Assembly: GCA_024699855.1 (NCBI GenBank)
Contig: JAMPIQ010000001.1
Location: 14,322,001 to 14,386,000 of the forward strand
From: Aphelenchoides besseyi
Taxonomy: Eukaryota > Nematoda > Chromadorea > Rhabditida > Aphelenchoididae
Reading direction: 5' to 3'
DNA length: 64,000 bases
The notes beneath the pieces were generated by a model, which saw nothing but the letters and a program-made list of their open reading frames with translations, searched no databases and was not told the DNA's origin. How positions within the stretch are numbered: the stretch's first letter is position 1; each line of letters starts with the position of its first letter. Positions 57,101 to 64,000 of this stretch are shown in pieces. The position numbers were made by a program, and so were the translations under genes.

Positions 57101-60100
57101 GCTAATTAACCGAACTCTTCAGTCTAACTCAGCCGTTTAACTCAAAACTCGTAATCAAGAAAACTTGCGGGTTACATAAAAGACGAATCATCAAATTGCC
57201 CACTTGAATCACGTTCCAAGTACCGAGCTTATTTTCGCCAAACAGCCGCTTACTTGATTAAACTGCGTGGGGTTTTGAAATGTTAAAACCGCCGTCCAAT
57301 TGGTTTATATGGCATACAAAACAAAAGAATGTTTATCCCTTGAAAGTAGAAGACTGCACGTAAACCGCGTGTTATCAAACGATCGTATGATTCAGTGAAT
57401 GTTGTCGGGTTGATGAGTAAAGGTCATGCAAATAATCGAATAGCAGAAGAAAACGGTGAAGATAATTGACGTTGTTTGCATCGCACGTTCAACTGTTTAC
57501 CAAACTTGTGAGGAGTACGCGCAAACAAACAAACCGAATTCATGCAACAAACAAACGTTTATGTGCTCGAATTTGTTGTTGATTCGAAAATAAGATTATT
57601 TGGATCAGACAACTGAGTGGTTGTTGCAATTCGGAGTGTTGGGGAACGACTGGATCGGGACAAACAACCAGATCTTCCCAACGATTATCTTCACAGCAAA
57701 CTGCACATCGAACGGCTTTCGAAGTTATGATATCAAATCGAAATACAAAAACTGAAGGATAAGTTTACGTTTTGAACTTCTGTTTCAACGATCGATTTCA
57801 AGCGGCGTTTCGATCAAAAACTGTCGGCTTGATTCTTGCACAATCGTCAAAATTCGAAACTCCGCCATTCACGCCCTTCCTCCGATCAGAAGATACGTTT
57901 TTGTGTAAACTTTGAGCGTAAATGAGAAGTTTACAATCGACATCATTTTGTTGACAGGAATCGTGATATGAAGCGTTGAAGTGTTCTAGAACCATTTTTC
58001 GGCATTTGAATCAGCCCTTTTAGCTGTTAATCTTCGACGACTTCATCAAATTTTATAGCACAAAATTCACGTCAACTCGCCGTTGTATCAACGACGGTTT
58101 TCGCTCATAAGTCGACGGATTGAAGAAAATTTGCGGAATTACGAAAAGAGACGATCTTTGTATTTGGAATCCAACTGACGTATATATTCAGTTGCTCGTA
58201 ATTCTCCGTCTGTTTCCGCAATCTTCTCTTGATCTGTCGAGGAGTGCGAAATGACTATTCTCGTTTCACCAACGTCGAGATGATCAAAACGAATTACGGT
58301 CACCGAGAAAACCCAATGAACCACACACGTGTGTCGGGAAGAGTCGAAAGCTGATTGTTATCGAAAGGGCAACCAGCCAGACGATCATTGTGTTTTGGAG
58401 TCGAAGACGCAAAACGAAAAGTTAAAAAAATAAGTGGACGAAGCGAATAGGAAATTGAAATTCCAATACTTCCGCTGCAAAACCACAAAGAACAAAAAGA
58501 TTCGAAAGAAGTCGACATGCACTTTGACCTTTTGCACTTTCGTTCTTTCGCGTCGTAACCGCCCCGTTCAGTGTTTGTTCACGGGGCACAATGTTCGGAA
58601 CACGAAAATCAGACGTTCGTGACACGCGGATTTTGGTTTAATAAATGAAGCAAATGTGCTCTTCGAAGAGACGTATAATCAGAACGAGTCTGGAAGCCCA
58701 GACTGACGACTTACCATTGACTCGATGTTCTGTTGAATGGTTGTATAAGCGTGAATACTACGAAAAAAACAACGGCGAATTGATCGTACGCAGTTTCCAC
58801 TTGTAGTCTCTGCTCGTCAACTTTGCATTCTGATTTCGATTTGTCGTTTTTATCACCTTCAAGTCGTAAACCCCTAAGCACACCGTAGAACGACAAATCA
58901 CGATCAGCTCATTTGAAATTGGTCGTCATATCACACGAAAGGCAAACTTTTCGTAGGCTCAATTAAACATAAGGTAGAAAGAGAACAAATCGACAAAATT
59001 GATCACAGAGCACAACGCTTGTGTCCGTAGAAGAAGAACGATGAGAAGCGAAAGTCGTTAAGTTCGTAAACAACCCGGCACTAAACCCTCAACATTTGCA
59101 CTCTAAGCTTCCAAACAACAACTTCTCTGTTAACCTGATTAGCGTTGTGAACAATAAGAATGAAGAGTTCGATTCGAGGACTTAAAACCGTGTGTTCGGG
59201 GGGTGCAAAATTCGAATTCTGCAGTTCGCGTGTTTGTTCATGCTTGAAATTTGTGAGCAAAAATGCAGAGTCCGAAAGGACAATAACTCAACAACTATAA
59301 GGACGCTTGAAAGACGTTTTTTCTTCCCAACAGAATCGAAGAGTAAACGGTAGCAAACAAAAAAAGCAACTATAGATTCGAGCATAAGATCTTCATCAGA
59401 ACATCCGACGTCCAGGTTTAAGGTTTCTAATGAACAACCGGAAACGACGAAACAAAACGTTGGCACCAAAACACAAACCACAAAAAAACCACACGACAAA
59501 GATCGACCGACAGGTGAGTAGTTGATTAGAGCGAACAAACAACCAAATTAGCTACACGACATTAGCTTCGACAATAGCACCTTCGCAGCCAAAATGTTTT
59601 TCGAATTCACTCTCTTCGTAGCGAACGTCCGCGTAGTTTGAGCGCACTTCCACGAACTAAACTACATTATTCATTCACAACGAAATTCGCCCGAGTTGTA
59701 GTTTGATGTCACGTCGGTGTTCAAGGTTCTTTCTTTTTTTATTGAAAAGAAGATTGATTGCAATGGGAACGTTAAGTTTAAACCCGTTTGCAATCGAGCA
59801 CGGTAATCAAGAGGAAGTTCTTCTGTCGATTAACCGGCAATCAAATGACAACAAGAAGCCAAATTTAGGATTTCAACGAAAACTCCACGGTCTCTGTTTG
59901 TTCAACATTGTAATGCGCAATAGGCACCGGGTTTCGATCAGTTGAGCGTTTGAATGGGCAGAGCACAATTCGTTGATCATTTTGCTCTGCCCGTGGGCTC
60001 AAAAATAAGCGCAGTTCTGTGGCCGGTTTCACGTTTTGTTATCGAAACTCATGCGTAAACATTGCGAATGGAATTCGAGCTTAAAAGTCGAGAGAAGACG

Positions 60101-63100
60101 ATCGTTGATATTGACAACTCCGACGGCATCAAAAAACGTCACCGGAGCCTCCGCTTAAAAAAGCAAGCAGAAAGCGAAGATGCTACAAGCTTTTTGGTTA
60201 GCACAACATTTCGATCGGAGAATATGTAATCGAAATTTTTGCACCCTACGATTATGATCTTTCAAATATTCAAAGTCAAACGGTTTTTGGACTCACAAGC
60301 TTTTTGATGTTCAGGTCCATCATTGACGAAACAATTGAAAACCTCTCGCCATCGTTTCGCCAAAGGCCCGTCATCCACTCGTTTACGTTTTGTGCAAAAA
60401 TTGTAAAATAAATCGTTGTAAACGAATGCAGCGACACGTACCGATTGGTTGCGTTCAACGACTTTGCGTTGATCATCTTCTACAAACAACCGGATCGCTG
60501 CTAATTGTGATAATCCATCTTTCCATTCATTGACGGCAGTCCAAGTGCACAGAACAACAAAAAACACAACGTTGTTCTTGTGCAAAAGTCACCATCCAAA
60601 CAAGATTAAACGGTTAATTGTGTTCGACCATACCACGTGTTCAACAGTTTTAAGGACCATGACAGTAACCTCTCTGTTGAATTGGATTCCAGAACACAGA
60701 AATCGAGAATCCAAACACCTCTTTTTGTGAATTTAAATATGCAGACGAAAAAGCTTAGAATTAATTTGTTAGACATCGCTCTTGAACCACAAATTAACCT
60801 CAAAGCATTCGGACGTTAAGGTACTCGACTTCCACTCACCAGCTACTTTCACTTGTCGATTAGAAACGTTGCATCAATCGGATTGATGCATAGAAAACAT
60901 CTTCTATGCTTTTGATATTGTTGGATCGACAGTTCAAGGTTCAATAGTCTCGGACAAGTGAATCAGCGGAGTAAGTTTCGACAATTTTTTGGTGGCAAAG
61001 CACATGTTTGAGGAAAAGTGTTTAGACACAAGTAATTGAGCAAAACAACAAATAAACTTGAGACTTCTCGCTAGAACATCAGAAATGAAATAATTCGAGG
61101 TTTTGGACTGATTGTGTGCTAACACAATAAAACGTCAGTTACTTGGACTCAAGATCAAAAATCGAAATAGATTTTGGATGTTGACAATCAAAGTTCTTTT
61201 GCATAATCTTTTGATCGACCTAGGTTTTGATATGCCCGATGTTCCTAAACGGCTATTTCAAGAGTCACAATAGGCCGAGTGCATAGTTTCTGTGCTTAAC
61301 GTAATCTTCGGAAAACAACCCAGGATTTTCGACTTTGAAACCAAAACGTTTGGACAAACAACAATCATACAGTCGCTGCAAGCAGTGCTCCTTTGAACAA
61401 CAAACTGCACAAATTGCATCCAAAATTTCTGTTGTCGATTTCAACTTACGATCACTCTCGAGCCAAATTCTTATTTCCGTTTATAGTTTTAGCTAAAAAT
61501 GTTTATCGTATTGTTTATTCAGCTTTCGAGCAACATCGAGAATTGGACTGCGATTTGTGAGCTATAAAAGTGAATAAGTTTGAGGCTTCAAAATACCGTT
61601 TGAGCCACGTTATCAATACTCTTCGTTCGAAGGCACGCACAATTGAACTCGAACTTCTGATCAGCAACTTTGTATTTTGCTTCTCTTGTTTCCGTTGTTC
61701 GTGCTGATTACGTTGACCCGACAAACACGAGCAACCTTTTCGTAGGTCGTCAACAATTACACTCATTTTGATGGAACAAAACGTTTTGAGCAATATCATC
61801 GTTCCAATTCGGAGGCATCAAAACAAACAGTCAGGGGAGAGTGGGTGTTTAAAACAAAAAAAAAGTGGAAACCGTCGCTTAGAAGTCGTTGGAGAAGACA
61901 GCGTTCTTAGCAGCTGGAAAATCAAGCTTCCAACGAACTTCCTCATTCGTTTCTACTAATGACAAAGCTCACTGCGAAAAGCTGACGAATATAAAAAACA
62001 ATTTCGGCATCAGAGTTCTTGACACGAAGCCCAAGGTCAAATCTGATGATGAGAATGAGTTCAAATGCGCATTTGAATGACGAAAACAACTGCTATTTGT
62101 GAGTCAGTTTTTTTCGTTTATTGTAAACTACTGAGCAAGATTGTAGTCAGAGGTTGTTCTTAGCCGATAACAAACCGCTGTCTGAGCACATTAATGTTCA
62201 AAAGAAAGCTTATACAAACTAAAACTACGCTTTGATACTCGGAAAAAACAAACATCACAAAATTGATGTTTATTGTTCGAATGGTTGTAGTCCCTCGAAC
62301 AAAAGTTTAAGTCGAACGGTCAACTTGCGGTTGAAAAGTTTTACAGTGTAAAATAATAAGCTTATACTTTATTAGACTCAAAAACACCTTTACTCGATTT
62401 ACTGGCTACACAAAAAGTAAGGTCCAACAAACTGATTTTCATTCGCAAATATAATCTCAAAAACGACAAGTTTCGATCAAACACGAAACTCCAACTCTCA
62501 AAAATGACGAATAATAAATAAACTGCCCATTAAGATAAGCGCAAAGTGTCGACTAGATAATCGACATGTCGGTCCGTGAACGAAGGTGTACAACAGAACT
62601 CAACAAAAACATTGGTTTTGAGTCCAAAAGAATTGAATCACGACATCAAACACGTGCTCATTTCATAGGGAGATTATATGATTTTCTCTAATTGTAAAAA
62701 GTGATGGTTCCGTTGAGATGAAATTGCAAGTCAAAACATAGAAAATGTTTCGTGTCTGCGTGTGCGATTTCAAGAACAATCCGGGCATTGAATTCCGAGA
62801 TAATCATCAGTAAAATGCCATTTGATTACTTTCAATTTCATTGCAATTTGTTTTGTAATGTTGAATTTCACGTGTCCACAGTGAACGTACTGTTCTTGGT
62901 CGTTAGTTATAGATCTTCAAAAAAATGGACTAGGAGATGGAAATCAGAAGTCGTATAACTGGTACGCGTAGCTCGATAGGAGGAAATGGATTGACTACAC
63001 ATAGCGAGCAAAAAAACGTCTATAAGACCCAACTCTACAAACCCTAGTATCAGTTACATGACGATCTTCGGTCGCAAATTCATCGACTCCGCGTCGACGC

Positions 63101-64000
63101 ACTTCACATCTTTGAGACATGAAACATCGGAGATGTGAATTCACGATACGTGCATCGTAAAATTACTTGACTCGTTTGCAATAATTCAAACATCAGTTTT
63201 AATTGACGTTAAAGCAACCGTGAGAGCTGAGACGATAAGATCACTCGATAGAAGTCGGCAGGCTTGCGAGAGATGAATTTGGAAGAACACAAGGAAGTGA
63301 ATAGCTACAAGTCGGCGCTTTCAACGAACATCATCTTCGGGGATGATCGAAGATAAAACTCTAAACTTTTTTACTGCGCGAACAAAACCCCTTCGAGTTT
63401 AATGCAATTCGTCAGCAAATTTCTTCGAAACCAAAATTTAGTTCCATTTGGTATCAGCAGGTGTTAATACTACTTCCCGTTTGTCAAAAAATCATGGAGT
63501 TCAAATTTACAGATGTATTTCAAGACTTGTTAGAAGGGGAGATTGAACATGACGGAAAGGTCGTAAGCCTCTTCAACGTGAGAACAATTGCTGTACACGC
63601 AGTTGATCAATGATTGGCAAATATAAGAATAAAAGTTCAATTGAATTCGACTTAATCTCTACAGTAACGAGCAACACATTTGAGTTAGAATGAGCAGAAG
63701 ACTGCAAAGGTTTGATGTTACGAGAAACATTTAGACTACAATTTCTATCGTATTCCTCGACCACACAACCAATTAGGTTTCACTGCTGACGTTGTGCTTT
63801 TTATACTCGAAATCGGTACAATTGAGTGCTCTGAATTGTTTTCGACATTTTGAGTTCAACTTGTAATCGTCAAAGCTTTCAAGCAAACTATTCAGGCTTA
63901 AGGAAAAAACAACGTCAAATGTCGGCTGTAGTGAAAAGTCGAACCGAAGTAGAAGATTTAATTAGTAAAGCGTTCAGCTCATTTACGATTGGAACAAAAT
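51170..64000. other. 12.8-kb stretch with no supported gene
   Basis: Upstream of the nuclear receptor to the window edge. Open frames are short (up to about 118 codons), scattered on both strands, and none joins into a multi-exon model or shows a known domain. Splice-like sites occur (for example GCAAGT at about 53957 with TTGCAG at 54000) but the frames on each side have no coding character. No transposon ends, tRNA boxes, tandem arrays or rRNA were found. It may hold distal regulatory sequence for the receptor or genes too fragmented to see by eye. Confidence 0.45.
54211..54232. repeat. alternating purine-pyrimidine tract
   Basis: A 22-bp run of GC and GT dinucleotide alternation inside the large gene-poor region; sequences of this type can adopt Z-DNA. 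It is also a simple repeat, so it may have no function. Confidence 0.5.

Noticed and set aside
57760..57800. CTGTTTCA near 57779, resembling the upstream motif of C. elegans type-1 21U-RNA genes
   Set aside because: A single isolated hit in AT-rich sequence is expected by chance; no cluster of motifs was seen.
59182..59538. 118-codon minus-strand frame, one of the longest in the gene-poor region
   Set aside because: Composition is hydrophobic and irregular without domain match; no flanking exons.

Overview
This window is nuclear DNA from a nematode. The evidence is the set of short introns (mostly 38-50 nt, down to 26 nt) with TTTCAG-type acceptors, start codons lying directly behind unpaired TTTCAG/TTTAG sites as in spliced-leader trans-splicing, two nematode 7TM chemoreceptors, a nuclear hormone receptor with the CRACAAFFRR zinc finger, a YG-rich NLP/caenacin-like peptide and two S28 peptidases. 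I cannot name the species. All multi-exon models were joined by hand from splice sites; nearly all stay in frame from start to stop.

Region 1 (1-11400) is transposon-rich. It holds a DD41D mariner-type (rosa-like) element cut by the window edge, a small unknown gene, a Merlin-like fragment between ~165-bp inverted arms that abuts a broken PIF/Harbinger transposase, and a decayed Tc1-like element with an RTE-type LINE fragment in its intron. A possible small secreted peptide gene, a second full-length DD41D element with ~238-bp terminal repeats, and a gene with a bacterial-type EssD-like nuclease domain follow.

Region 2 (12386-27000) holds a cullin, a foldback element with an internally deleted DD41D copy inserted in one arm, a chemoreceptor, two head-to-head S28 serine peptidases, and the YG peptide gene with its repeats on micro-exons. 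A fresh inverted copy of part of an S28 gene lies at 26597-26755.

Region 3 (27170-51169) is the housekeeping and regulatory part: DDX56/DBP9 helicase followed closely by CDK7 (a likely operon), mitochondrial ribosomal protein L11, a degenerate RGK-like GTPase behind a homeobox gene with Trp at homeodomain position 50 (a second likely operon), tRNA-Ala(AGC), and a young Tc1 element with 201-bp terminal repeats. After these come two small membrane/secreted proteins, a second chemoreceptor, a Tyr/Ser-rich unknown protein, a fatty-acid-binding protein, a short UTP6-like protein, a 4.1-C-terminal-domain protein and the nuclear receptor.

Region 4 (51170-64000) is about 12.8 kb in which I can support no gene. 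It lies upstream of the nuclear receptor and may be regulatory or simply intergenic.
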